A stretch of DNA of 64,000 bases from Silurus meridionalis (Eukaryota; Chordata; Actinopteri; Siluriformes; Siluridae): positions 14,243,773-14,307,772 of the forward strand of contig NC_060893.1 in NCBI RefSeq assembly GCF_014805685.1. Direction: 5' to 3'. The notes below the pieces were generated by a model. It ran no database searches, was not told the DNA's origin, and was given only the letters and a program-made list of their open reading frames with translations. Below are positions 24,501-64,000 of this stretch, piece by piece (within the stretch, counting starts at the first letter, position 1; every line of letters starts with the position of its first letter). The position numbers were made by a program, and so were the translations under genes.

Positions 24501-26780
24501 CTCCACCAAAGGAATATGAAGATGAAGTGTAAGTACACTGTCTTTGTAATTTATTCTTTCTCAGGTCTTTACAAATTATTCCAAATGGGGAAAAAAATTT
24601 AACTTGCTCCATGAAGATTGATGAAAACATTTCAGATCTTTTCGGAGCTAATTTAGGTTTAACATTCAATTAGTTAGATCTAATTATTCCTGTTTGCAGC
24701 GTCTTCAATGTCGCCAATCCAAAACTTTTCAACCATAGTCATGACTTTTGATAAATCTGAATTTGCATCAGGACCAGCTGTTCACTTGTTTGATGGAAAG
24801 CAAGATGCCTGTAGTGTTGATGTGTCTTGCTGAATGTGTGCCTGTCCCCTGTGTAATGTGTCTAGCCCTAAAGCAGCATCAGTCAGTTCTACTGCAAACA
24901 GAAAGGTTTTCCAGGGCAGTGCCTCTGTGTACAGACAGGGCTATGTGCTACAGATGAAAACACCTCACACCCCACACCCTGATCACCTACACAATCCTGG
25001 GTAACCTCTTTGAGCCCCATTTAAAATAGAGTGAGCGTATGCATCATGTACATGTGACGGTCTCTCGGACAGTCAAGAACACCACGTGTACCGTCCAATT
25101 AGTGTTTAGCTCAGGATTTTGTGTTCTGTTTAGAAAACAGAAATTTTTTATGAAGCTTTTATTCAGTGATTTTACTTTTGTTAGTTTAGATGGCATTTTT
25201 AAATTATATAAAATGCATGCATTTTATCATTTATTTAAAAAAAAGGTAGGACTGATTGGTTCTGTGTCCCAGGCAGAATCTTTAGCAGTCTTTCTGATTG
25301 ATGTTGTTCAAAGGGACTGTTACATGTCATGACTCGTACAGAGATGTGGTGATGGCTTGAGCTCAACTCCTGATGCAGCATGTTGCTATTTATTTCCTTG
25401 GACACATTAGAACATGTATTTTTTACAAGAATATAGAAAAGGAATAGCTATTAGAAAATCTGAGTTCATATAATATGAATTTAGCAACATGCTTTGCACT
25501 TGAAGTGTTTCTCTCACTGAATCTTCTGAGTGCCTCTCTTTTTAGAAATCTGAATCTTTCTTTTTTCTGAAAACGTGTGAAAGAGTGAAAATGCCTCCTT
25601 GTTTATAAATTTTATTTATATACAGTGGAACCCGGGTATGTCGATGTCCTAGGGGGTCGCCAAAAAGCATCGAGGTAACCGATGATCGAGATAAACGAAA
25701 ACAAAATGGCGGCAGTATATTAACGTGCTTGAAATTTCTTTATGTACATGATGTGCGTTAATAAATGAGAATGTGCATGCACGTGTTTTTGGAGGGTTTT
25801 TTACACAATAGCGTTGCTGCGATTTGTTTGATGAAGGCATGCTATAAAAATGTACATACGTTTGTTAACAACAAAAGGCATAAGTGCACCTACTAACAGC
25901 AGAGATTTACCAGTATACAATACAAACCACCATCCATTCTCCATACAAACCTTTATTATATTCTCCAACATTATAAACACACAGATCGCTCAAAAAAAAA
26001 AAAAAAAAACGCGGCTGCACAGTGCCGTTTCACATTTAGTCCACATGTGGAAAAAAAAAAAACATAACTAAGTGTCTGAAAACTTATGACCATCAGGCTG
26101 AAGTAATCCGCACAAACACACAAAGCAAAGTGTCCGAAAAAGCCGACCGACGGCACGGCGCGAAGCCGGAAAAAAAACCCGGAAGATCCAAAACTGAACC
26201 CGAAACCAAAAACGAGGGACAGAAAAGTCTCAAACGTGAACGGCCAAAGGGGCGTGGCAGGTGCCGGCCGCTTTCTCTGAAGCTCCGGCTTCAACTCCTT
26301 ACCGAGAGAGCCGTGCTCCTTACCGGCGTCGCTCCTTACCGAGAGCCGTGCTCCTTACCCTGCTCGCGCGTCCGCCGGTAAGGAGCACGGCTCTCGGTAA
26401 GGAGCGACGCGCCGGTAAGGAGTTGAAGCCGAGCGCCGCTCCGTTCATCACATAACATTTAACAAAAATGCATATGTGCACTTACTAACAGCAGAGATTC
26501 ACCAGTATACAATACAAACACCTGTAGTATCTGTAAGGTTTGATTTTTCCGCCACTTTCGCGAAGTTCTTCTGCGGCTGCACAGTGCCGATCGACATAAC
26601 TGACGTTAAAATTTCTTATTTTTCCCCCCTCTTGTGCTCGAGATATCAGGGTTCCGCGACATAAAAAAAGTCGACATAACCGATAAAAAATGCGTAGAAA
26701 AGCGAGAATTTGGCGGTTCCACTTCAAAACGTCGACTTAATAGGGTTGTCGAGTTAACCGAGGCGAGATAACCGGTTCCA

Positions 26781-26846
<66 letters not shown>

Positions 26847-26888
26847 TACTGTAATAATCTGATATTTTCTTGCAGGACATTCTTCTAA
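5119..26888 (+). CDS. ush1c: Harmonin (USH1C), complete split gene
   Basis: PDZ scaffold of Usher type 1, known to link cadherin-23, myosin VIIA and SANS at stereocilia tip links and to act in microvilli. Exons: 5119-5154, 7044-7111, 8254-8397, 9816-9954, 10789-10897, 10989-11013, 14021-14078, 14153-14256, 14774-14858, 14974-15033, 15135-15191, 15819-15961, 16487-16552, 16641-16780, alternative 17051-17097 or 17340-17389, then b-only 17546-17710, 17868-17984, 18129-18749, 19601-19717, 20647-20709, then shared 22230-22271, 22847-22900, 23347-23446, 23559-23668, 24473-24528, 26876-26888. All have GT-AG borders and join in frame. N-domain starts [15 protein letters not shown]1 about 86-168 (GLGLS 97-101); PDZ2 about 213-295 (GMGIS 224-228); coiled coil from about 296; PDZ3 near the C-terminus (GPLDI loop). 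Short form 551 codons, long form 913, near the human 552 and 899. No frame break seen. Confidence 0.96.
5794..5831. repeat. TG microsatellite, ush1c intron 1
   Basis: Uninterrupted TG run in intron 1 (5155-7043). The rest of this intron shows no exon-like signal apart from the repeat fragment at 6374-6515. Confidence 0.9.
6374..6515 (+). repeat. Fish dispersed repeat fragment (cctggtcagggt type)
   Basis: A cattcattc-rich start, then 'ccctggtcagggttgcggtg' and 'aaccctgaatg', resembles a very common teleost interspersed repeat (recognised from memory, degraded). Confidence 0.5.
10586..10647. repeat. TTTA microsatellite, ush1c intron 4
   Basis: TTTA tetranucleotide run about 140 bp before the acceptor of the second PDZ1 exon (10789). 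Confidence 0.85.
11181..12817 (-). mobile_element. Tc1/mariner element, dead copy
   Basis: Both ends carry the same terminal sequence. The left end starts cagtgccttgcaaaagtatt at 11181, and the right end, read in reverse from 12817, starts cagtgccttgcgaaagtatt. TA dinucleotides flank both ends (11179-11180 and 12818-12819), the Tc1/mariner target-site signature. The 1637-bp length is the usual size for the superfamily. The transposase is antisense to ush1c and broken. It lies wholly in ush1c intron 6. Confidence 0.93.
11397..12412 (-). pseudogene. Tc1-like transposase, frameshifted
   Basis: Three open segments in three different - frames together form one Tc1-like transposase. 12412-11957 starts [20 protein letters not shown] and holds the helix-turn-helix DNA-binding half. 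12021-11791 has [12 protein letters not shown] with the first catalytic Asp. 11858-11397 has [18 protein letters not shown] with the second Asp, then [15 protein letters not shown]. At least two frameshifts are needed, near 11990 and 11835. The third catalytic residue, normally Glu in NPIENLW, is Lys here (AAA codon, 11585-11583 on the - strand). The copy cannot make active enzyme. Confidence 0.9.
12851..13030. repeat. 92-bp tandem duplication beside the Tc1 element
   Basis: A unit beginning ccttattatt at 12851 recurs at 12943 with very few differences, ending near 13030. It lies about 30 bp from the right terminus of the Tc1-like element, in ush1c intron 6. Confidence 0.9.
13031..14020. other. 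Distal ush1c intron 6, probable old repeat sequence
   Basis: No exon is seen until the acceptor at 14020. A short imperfect direct repeat (aagttttcctatc…gctcgaaggac at about 13224 and 13261) and the GC-richer block 13390-13560 suggest an old interspersed repeat of unknown type. Confidence 0.35.
15307..15354 (+). other. Candidate cassette exon in ush1c intron 11
   Basis: A 48-nt segment is bounded by cgcacag on the left and AAG|gtattt on the right. It keeps the phase of exon 11 (ends phase 0 at 15191) and exon 12 (starts phase 0 at 15819), and would add 16 mostly basic residues, [16 protein letters not shown], just after PDZ2. I know of no matching segment in the human short form. It may be a fish alternative exon or a chance open stretch. 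The acceptor's pyrimidine tract is weak. Confidence 0.35.
16119..16260 (-). repeat. Retroelement 3' tail fragment (ATAAG type)
   Basis: The 'ataagataag' start, then 'acctttatttgtcccacagtggga' shortened by divergence, then 'cagcagcaaag' and 'agacataata', parallels 28463-28690. Read on the - strand it ends in a CTTAT-type tail, as for the 3' end of a non-LTR element. It lies in ush1c intron 12. Confidence 0.6.
17051..17097 (+). other. ush1c: ush1c alternative exon 15 (short-isoform route)
   Basis: 47-nt exon between an acceptor ending tatacag and the strong donor gtgagt. It completes the G left by exon 14 and ends in phase 0. It encodes an acidic segment, [16 protein letters not shown], comparable in place and charge to the acidic linker before PDZ3 in the human short isoform. 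Its end phase fits the exon at 22230 ([14 protein letters not shown]), which bypasses all b-specific exons and gives 551 codons. Confidence 0.7.
17340..17389 (+). other. ush1c: ush1c alternative exon 16 (long b-isoform route)
   Basis: 50-nt exon from acceptor cccctag to donor gtactc. Like exon 15, it needs one nucleotide from exon 14 and ends in phase 0. Translation gives [16 protein letters not shown], matching the WFYRYDGKFPTIRK stretch that opens the second coiled-coil region of mammalian harmonin-b. Splicing exon 15 to exon 16 would break the frame, so the two are expected to be mutually exclusive. Confidence 0.8.
18129..18749 (+). other. ush1c: ush1c PST exon (b-isoform)
   Basis: A single 207-codon exon rich in Pro, Ser and Thr, in the position of the PST domain of mammalian harmonin-b, which with coiled coil 2 is known to bind and bundle F-actin. 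It opens MSPPSRSP and includes the conserved-looking [12 protein letters not shown] block. A run of 22 consecutive prolines is encoded at 18531-18596 by mixed CCN codons. The paired exons 19601-19717 (SKPVM) and 20647-20709 ([11 protein letters not shown]) finish the long-form insert before PDZ3. Confidence 0.85.
21421..21528. repeat. TAA/TA microsatellite, ush1c intron 21
   Basis: A short TAA run followed by about 80 bp of nearly pure TA, within intron 21 (20710-22229). The rest of this intron is AT-rich with no recognisable element. Confidence 0.9.
24374..24466. repeat. TG tract against ush1c exon 26 acceptor
   Basis: A mostly TG repeat with small interruptions ends only about 6 bp before the acceptor (tccttag, exon starts 24473). 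It therefore takes the place of the normal pyrimidine tract. Confidence 0.9.
25623..26783. mobile_element. TA-flanked non-autonomous transposon (pogo/Tigger-like?)
   Basis: The left end reads cagtggaacccgggtatgtc and the right end, read in reverse, cagtggaaccggttatctcg. TA dinucleotides sit immediately outside both (25621-25622 and 26784-26785), indicating a Tc1/mariner/pogo superfamily element of 1161 bp. No transposase frame is present. Internal segments are duplicated: 'actaacagcagagatt' at about 25890 and 26480, and 'gcggctgcacagtgccg' at about 26011 and 26573. The middle is GC-rich and palindromic. The element lies in the last ush1c intron. The pogo/Tigger assignment rests on terminal sequence only. 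Confidence 0.8.
26286..26431. repeat. GC-rich palindrome inside the transposon
   Basis: Left arm 26286-26359 and right arm 26377-26431 are reverse complements around a 17-nt loop (26360-26376). The left arm has an extra roughly 20-bp internal duplicate of the ctccttaccgagag…gtg motif. The core repeats ctccttaccg several times on each strand. Confidence 0.85.
26784..26841. repeat. TA microsatellite before the ush1c last exon
   Basis: Pure TA run starting exactly at the right target site of the transposon and ending about 35 bp before the last coding exon (26876). Confidence 0.95.
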
Positions 26889-27072
26889 GATCCTGGATCC
26901 AGGACATTCTTCAGATTGACAGACCTTTTTTTTTTTTTTTTACATTTTGTCTATGCTTAATTTGAAGCTGTGCGGAATACTTTTGTATTTTGTGCAGAAG
27001 AAATTGTGGTTTGAAATGATTTTTCCCCATAACAAGTCACAGGAACTGAAGAGCATTCTTAAGGTCAATAAA
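26889..27072 (+). terminator. ush1c: ush1c 3' UTR and poly(A) signal
   Basis: After the TAA stop (26886-26888) the first AATAAA hexamer is at 27067-27072, followed by an A-rich and then a T-rich stretch. It is a plausible cleavage/polyadenylation signal giving a short 3' UTR. No transcript evidence is available. Confidence 0.5.
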
Positions 27073-27587
27073 AAAAAGTTTATTTCCCTGTGATTGTGGT
27101 TTATCTGTCTTGTGTGTAAGAACTTGCAAAAAAAAGACCTTAGAAACTTGCATAGAGTGTGATGTGAAAGATTCTTTCTATTCTTGGTGTGAGCTATGTT
27201 GCTGTGTTCTGTGTCAGTAAGTGAATCCATGCCACCAAACTCATTCCAGTCTGACTTGAAACCTGTTTTATCCAATTTAGAGTCTATTCCTCCAGAATTA
27301 TTTTTCTTTGTTAGACAATATTTCACACATGCTGACATTTTAGAAGATTGAAATTAATGTTAGAAAAGATAAAATCATGCATAAATGGCAGGAGGGGTTG
27401 TGGGAGTGAAACATTGCATTTGCACCACCTACTGTTGGGATAATTATACAAGTATACATTATACTTCATTTTGCCACACATCTTGAAAGATATTAATCAA
27501 AGGATTTCTTTATTGATTTATTTCTTTTAATTTATTTGAAATTAAAGTAAATGTAGCATAATTTGTAAAATATTTTAAAATGTGGAA

Positions 27588-27805
27588 GTGGTATCTAAGT
27601 AGTTAACTGTCTAAATGACTGATCGTAAGGTTAAGGGTGCAAACTCCAGTATCTTAAGCTTAAGGCCCTTAACTCTCTCTGATCCTGGGGTGCTGTACCA
27701 TGGCTGACCTTGTGCTCTGATTCCAGCTTCCTAACATTGCTGGGATATGTGAAGAAATAATTGCACCGTGCTGTAAGGTACATGGGACAAGTACAAAGCA
27801 ACTTT
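27588..27805 (+). repeat. tRNA-derived SINE copy
   Basis: The head shows tRNA-promoter-like boxes (tggtatctaagtagttaac, then gggtgcaaactcc). It is followed by a body with 'aaggcccttaac', 'gatcctggggtgctgt' and 'gattccagcttcctaac', parallel to 1240-1350. The last part, 'gaaataattgcaccgtgctg', also fits fish SINEs of this type. Divergence suggests an old copy. Confidence 0.65.
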
Positions 27806-28270
27806 ACATTATTAATTAATCTGGAATAGACAATATAAACGATTGTGCCACTTACTGTAAAATAAAATAAAAATCCCTATACAGTATATAAACTGAGTAT
27901 GGTCTTAATATTATTTACTTAAGATCAAGAAATGGCTCCAAAACGATTAAGGAGCATTTTGTGTTAAAGTTATTTGAGCTATAGAAAAGTTCCTGTGTAC
28001 AAGTTAAGGCCTTCACCGCCATCTGTAAATCAACACAACCCGGACTTAAAAATCACTAGTTACGCCCAGAACATTATTGTAAATGCGATTTTAAAATGGA
28101 GGGGCGTGGCTATTAAACTCGATTTGCAAATGGATCCGAAAAACGTTAAACTGATTTGTTGTTGGAGTTAGAAAAGGACACTTCAGGACAGCGCATGTTA
28201 TACTGAAATAATGCTGAAATGTATTCTTTGTTTTAGCTCTTTGTTCTCTCATACACTGTACCGCAGTTAG

Positions 28271-28285
28271 CCACCAGAGGGCGTC
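28271..28285 (+). promoter_or_regulatory. CTCF-like motif between the two genes
   Basis: ccaccagagggcgtc fits the well-known vertebrate CTCF core (CCACNAGRGGGCG) at every core position. It is intergenic and in + orientation. Single-motif matches occur by chance or inside repeats, so occupancy is unproven. Confidence 0.35.
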
Positions 28286-28462
28286 AGTGGCTTTTGGCTT
28301 TTTCTTTTCATTGCTATGCTGTTTACTTCAGTTTAGTTTAAATGTTAATGTTTTAGTTTTATATATTATACATTTATGCCTTGTTTTTATTTTCTACATT
28401 ATAAAAGTGTATATTTATGGAAAATAACGTTAAAATTCGTGTAGCATAAACAATATATCTTC

Positions 28463-28690
28463 TGTAGCATATAAGATAAGATAAAATAAGATAAGATAAG
28501 ATAAGATAAGATAAGATAAGATAAGATAAGATATACCTTTATTCGTTCCACAGTGGGAAAAATTCTCTGGTACAGCAGCAAAGAAAAATAAAATGTGCAA
28601 ATATATAAAATAATAAAGACATAATGCAGTATATAGTATATACACAACACAATGTATAAACACAAAAGAAGAAAATAAAAATATATATTA
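28463..28690 (-). repeat. Retroelement 3' tail with GATAA repeat
   Basis: A pentanucleotide ataag run (28463-28533) is followed by 'acctttattcgttccacagt', 'cagcagcaaag' and 'aagacataatgcag', the same order as 16119-16260. Read on the - strand the repeat run is the 3' tail of a non-LTR type element. Confidence 0.65.
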
Positions 28691-29794
28691 ACTGCTACAT
28701 GAATTTAGCTAGCTTCGAAAACCGACAATAAACCGATTGTGAGAGCAACATGATAATAAGAATATCATGCGAGTGTGCGAATCAATAAATGTTATAAATA
28801 CAAAATATCAAAGGTTTTTACACTTGAAAATATGAGCATGATATACAGTATATTAAAAAAGGAGTACTATCAACAAAGCTACATAAGAAAAAAGCAGGTG
28901 ATTGACTAGAAGTACGGGGTAAATGTGCTTAGCTGTATGTTTTTTAAATGCATAATTTATTACTAGTTACAGTTTTCAGAGCCAAACAGACGCAGCACCA
29001 TAGACACAGATGAGTGGTGTATCTCTCCACCCTGTGGTGCAGGTGAGTGCTACAGTAACCTGTAACTTTCTGCCTCATGAGTTTATTTATGAGCACGCGC
29101 CTTTTTTCAGCACCATGGCCAGATCCAACATGAACAAACACTGACCATATGTCACAGTAAATCTGTTCCACGTCCATCATTTTATCGCTGCACACCGTTT
29201 CCGGTGGACGAGGGAGAGTTTTACAGCAACAGATCTGACAGACATCATGCAGTTATACAGAACCTTACAGGTCTGCTTTTAAAACCATTCTGGAATAAAC
29301 GTGGAGTTCCGCTATTAAGATGATTCCCCGATACAGACCGGTATGTATGCTGTTACAAACAATTTATGTCTAGATTTATGATGCTGGAGTTAGTTTGAGC
29401 ACGGTTGTGAGTAACGCAACAGCAACCCAACACAGTGTTTTGTGAGAAATCCAAACCTTGTGCCAAAGCAACTTATGACTCACTTGCTAAGTACATTTAC
29501 TGTACATTTTACATCATTGGCTGACTTGCATGTGAGACAGGATACTGAAGAGATGCCTGGGGTTTAAAACTTAAAAACTCAAGTATAAAAACACTGGCAT
29601 GCCACTGTGGACGTTTGAAGTTGCAAACTTGTGATCAGTTGGCTAATTCCTTTTGTCTAGTACCACCGTTAATGTACCATTTCTAGATCTTGTGTGCTTG
29701 GAGTTAGAAGGAAGACTTGTAAAGCTGTAGTTGTAGTTGTAGATGGGGGCCACAACAGTGTTTCTTTCCTCACCATGCTTTATTGCAGATGTGC

Positions 29795-29796
<2 letters not shown>

Positions 29797-29846
<50 letters not shown>
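29797..29846. repeat. GT microsatellite
   Basis: Uninterrupted GT run in the intergenic spacer. Confidence 0.95.
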
Positions 29847-29848
<2 letters not shown>

Positions 29849-31716
29849 TAGTGAAACAGAGAGAAACCTATAGTGATTGTCATAACAAATGAGAATGAAA
29901 GTATATATTGATAGCATGTCAGACATCCAGGATGCTTCAGCTGCTCTTTTAGTTTATAAATGACTCAGAGTTTTCCTTGACTTTTGAACTCGGCCGCCCA
30001 ATAAGGTTCTTGGTAGGATGACACAGGGGTCATTATCCACGTCACCATGAAACACAAGGACATCAGTGATAGTGCAGTGTACCCCTTTGATGTCATTTAC
30101 GTATTACTGTGTTTATTTATTTTTTCCAACAGTTTTTGGGATTTTACATGATGTAAAATTAGACTGTGGGTGTTCTCAGTTTGGCAGCTTGTTTGGTTCT
30201 CAGCTTTCCATTGTTGCAACATTCATTTACTCATAAGGTGGCTCTAAAGAAGACTATATATCAATTATAAATGTGGCAATTGTCTGAGGGCTCACTTAAA
30301 CCAATGACCAAGAAACAATAACAAGCTACTAAATATTAAAGTCCTACAAGGAAAGATTAGTCTATAAAAGGGATGTCTGGAAGCCTTTTGGGAAGTTTGT
30401 TGTTCATGTTTACTTAGCAGTAAGGCTTCCAAGAAAAACTTGACTATACAAATGACTTTGTGAGGAAGTGTGTAATGCAGGAAGAGAAGCTTTCTCTTGG
30501 AAATAGCCTTTCCATTGAAATGGCAAGCAAGTAAAACCACCTTATATGTCCTGATTTGTTAAAAGGTTTACATTACTTGCAAAATGATTGTGGCTTAAAC
30601 AATATTGTAGCCATTCTTTTTTTACCTGATATTAGCTAGCTAAGAAAAACAGCATGAGACGATATACTGTCACTGTATAAGCACCATTTTAGAGGGTACA
30701 TAAATACATTTTGTGAACATAACTTGTTTTTCTTCTTTTAAGAGCCTAAGGCAGAACAGTGGCCTGAAAAATGAGAGTTTGCCTTCTAACAGCTATTTTA
30801 TTGACAGCTTTTACAATGTAAGAAGAAATTAATTAAAATGATAAAGCTTATAATTAATAAGAAGAAGAAGAAGAAGAAGAAGAAAAAGAAGAAGAATGAA
30901 ATACAATATATAAAAATGTTGACTTTTTTTCTTTGTATAGAGTAAGTTAAGTATAAAAATGATCTCACCTTCCCATATATTCTATATGCCTAAAACCTTT
31001 CAAACTTGTTGCATGCAACTTGGTGTAATAAATCTAAAAAAAACCAATATTTTTTATATTGAACACTTCATGGCTTTGAACATTCGAGTCCTTTTCATTT
31101 CATATGCTTGTAGAGAAATGGAAATGGAATAATTTGTTCATTGTTTACTTAACATCCATATAGATAATCCTAAAGCTGCATTTAAACTGGAATATTTGTT
31201 CAATGTTAAATTTATAAACCTGACATCGTAAAACAAGGTAATTCTCCTAAAAATGTAGGCTACAGTTAGATTCAGCTTATTAAAGTATATCATTTAGTCC
31301 TACTGGAAATAATGTAGTGCTTCACATTACGTTGCCAGGCAAAGATAGCAACATTAGCAGCAATTGCTATATGAATGACTCATGCCAAACAGCACATTGT
31401 GTGCATGTGTCTATGTGTGGGTGTGTGTGTCTATGTGAGTGTGTGTTACCAGACACCCACACTATCCTTTTACTTATGGAGCTGTCTAATAGTTATGCCA
31501 CTTCATGTCAGTGTGTCTCTGTAGGATGTTTCCCATGGGTGGTGTTTATGCGCAGGACAGGAAGTAACAGGAAATACAAGTGAAATATGTGTTTCTTCAG
31601 ATTGATTTCTGCATGGATCAGGTAATCAGGTTAGCTATATTTAAACTGTAGAAATCTTTTTGTAGAGATCTTTTTATGATTTAACATAACTCATATATAT
31701 ATATATATATACATAC

Positions 31717-31829
31717 ATAATTTTACATAATGCGTTTTAATATGCATTGAATCTTAAATGTAAAGGTTATATATATATATATATATATTTAAGATTTAAT
31801 GCATATTAAAATGCATTATGTAAAATTAT
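31717..31829. repeat. Inverted repeat, 43-bp arms
   Basis: Arms 31717-31759 and 31787-31829 are reverse complements at about 41 of 43 positions, around a TA-rich spacer (31760-31786). A further TA run lies just left (31693-31710). The arms are AT-rich but not simple repeats (they contain ttttacataatgc and ttaatatgcatt). A small foldback element or MITE is possible. Confidence 0.85.
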
Positions 31830-32155
31830 GCATTATGAAATTGAACTTAATTCATGTATTATAAAATAAAATGGAATTATATGGCATATGGAGTGCCTTA
31901 CAGATTTAGCAGGGCCAATCATTTAAGTGTTTCCAATCTGGATGTCCTATTATGCTGCATTCTATTTGCCCTACTTACCCAGCTCAGGAAGGCTCCAGAG
32001 AGAATACTTGTTTAATATGCAGACATGATTTTTAGAAGGTTTTCTATTCAAATTGACAATCTTGGCTGACACGTAGCACATGAAGTGTGAAGTATATTGT
32101 GATGCTGGTGCTGTGTGCTTTCCCTCCCCCTCTCCTTTAGCACATACACTCCTCT

Positions 32156-32173
32156 CTGTCTCTCTCTCCCTCG

Positions 32174-32226
<53 letters not shown>
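32156..32226. repeat. CT tract upstream of abcc8
   Basis: Long CT-dinucleotide run about 450-520 bp before the abcc8 start codon, within a wider pyrimidine-rich zone. It is strand-asymmetric DNA that may lie in the promoter or 5' UTR. Confidence 0.9.
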
Positions 32227-32232
<6 letters not shown>

Positions 32233-32587
32233 CCCTGCTCTCTTTTTTTCACTCTCGCTCTCTCCTACTCTTTTCCTCCCTTTTCTTACCAGCCCTCCTT
32301 GTCATGTGAGCACAGACAGATGCACACACACTCGGACACACAGGACAGATATCCTCAAGGTCAGCTTTGAGCCCTAATTGAAAGGAAACAAGACACTTCT
32401 TTGTGCATGGGCATCCTTTTTTTGCATTGAGCCCAAGCATTTATTAAAGGGATGTATTTAAGCTGTGCAGATGCCGGGGAAATTGGATGCAGGCATGTCT
32501 CGGTGTGCATGCAGAATGTGAACTTACCTGCTCTCTGCTCTCCACCTGCAGCAAGGATGTAACTACCTACGGATAAGAAACGACACC

Positions 32588-32664
32588 TCCTGTGCATCTC
32601 TTCTTTCCTCCTCCCCCTCTTCCTTTGGTTCTCCTCACCCTCTTTTCCTCTGCTGCTCCTGCAG
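32588..32664 (+). promoter_or_regulatory. abcc8: Candidate 3' splice site in abcc8 5' UTR
   Basis: A long pyrimidine-rich stretch ends in ctgctgctcctgcag|agacc at 32664/32665, only 15 nt before the ATG. This is a strong-looking acceptor and would imply an upstream non-coding exon. A second acceptor-like site, ccacctgcag|caagg, is at about 32552. Usage is inferred from sequence only. Confidence 0.35.
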
Positions 32665-32679
32665 AGACCAGGCTCCACC

Positions 32680-64000
<31,321 letters not shown>

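Larger units (their letters stand above)
27073..32679. other. ush1c-abcc8 intergenic spacer
   Basis: No protein-coding gene is recognised. The spacer holds the SINE, CTCF-like motif, retroelement tail, TG run, inverted repeat and CT tract listed separately, plus a GAA run at 30858-30893. A short open piece at 29321-29341 ending at a possible donor (accg|gtatgt) could be a non-coding or alternative first exon, but there is no supporting homology. Confidence 0.5.

Noticed and set aside
25971..26455. Arg- and Pro-rich frames on both strands in a GC-rich block
   Set aside because: They fall in the palindromic core of a non-autonomous transposon. The frames are explained by repeated ctccttaccg units.
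28463..28533. Regular short repeats here and elsewhere as possible CRISPR-like arrays
   Set aside because: The units are 2-5 bp microsatellites with no spacers, in a vertebrate genome.
29311..29341. Short ATG segment ending at a possible donor (MIPRYRP then gtatgt)
   Set aside because: Too short, with no recognisable continuation or homology. Mentioned only as a possible non-coding first exon.
32080..32370. Ser-Leu and Arg-Glu repeat frames on both strands
   Set aside because: They are translations of the CT tract. There are no conserved domains.

Overview
This window is vertebrate nuclear DNA, almost certainly from a ray-finned (teleost) fish. The evidence is split genes with GT-AG introns, dense microsatellites, and a repeat load typical of teleosts: Tc1/mariner, hAT-like elements, L2-like and RTE-like LINE fragments, and tRNA-like SINE pieces. 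I cannot name the species. There are no bacterial, viral or CRISPR features.

Two genes lie head to tail on the + strand. (1) ush1c (harmonin), complete, ATG at 5119 to stop at 26888, about 27 exons. It encodes the PDZ scaffold of hair-cell stereocilia and enterocyte microvilli. Exon phases reconstruct two products like the mammalian a and b isoforms: about 551 aa, and about 913 aa with an added coiled coil and Pro/Ser/Thr-rich segment. (2) abcc8 (SUR1, the sulfonylurea receptor subunit of K-ATP channels), 5' part only, ATG at 32680 with 21 coding exons to 63912. These cover about 850 of roughly 1580 residues, through NBD1 Walker A and the LSGGQ signature. The window ends before Walker B. The USH1C-ABCC8 neighbour order and orientation match the human 11p15.1 arrangement. 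The two proteins do not share a pathway; the pairing is conserved synteny.

Layout: 1-4850 is upstream sequence of nested repeats. 5119-26888 is ush1c, with a dead Tc1-like transposon in intron 6 and a 1.16-kb TA-flanked non-autonomous element in its last intron. 26889-32679 is the intergenic spacer, with a SINE, a retroelement tail, an inverted repeat and a CTCF-like motif. 32680-64000 is abcc8, whose introns carry hAT-like, Tc1-like, L2-like and RTE-like remnants and long TA, TG, CT and TTATA tracts.

The best leads are: the phase-matched alternative ush1c exons (47 and 50 nt) that choose between isoforms; two copies of one dispersed repeat (about 1681-4575 and 53735-55865), each interrupted by different insertions so that each shows the other's empty site; a LINE copy with a 47-bp snap-back inversion; TG or CT tracts against several splice acceptors; and two in-frame abcc8 microexons. 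I found no previously undescribed multi-gene system. Exon boundaries were placed by eye from GT/AG signals, reading phase and remembered human/mouse protein sequence, with no alignment tool.
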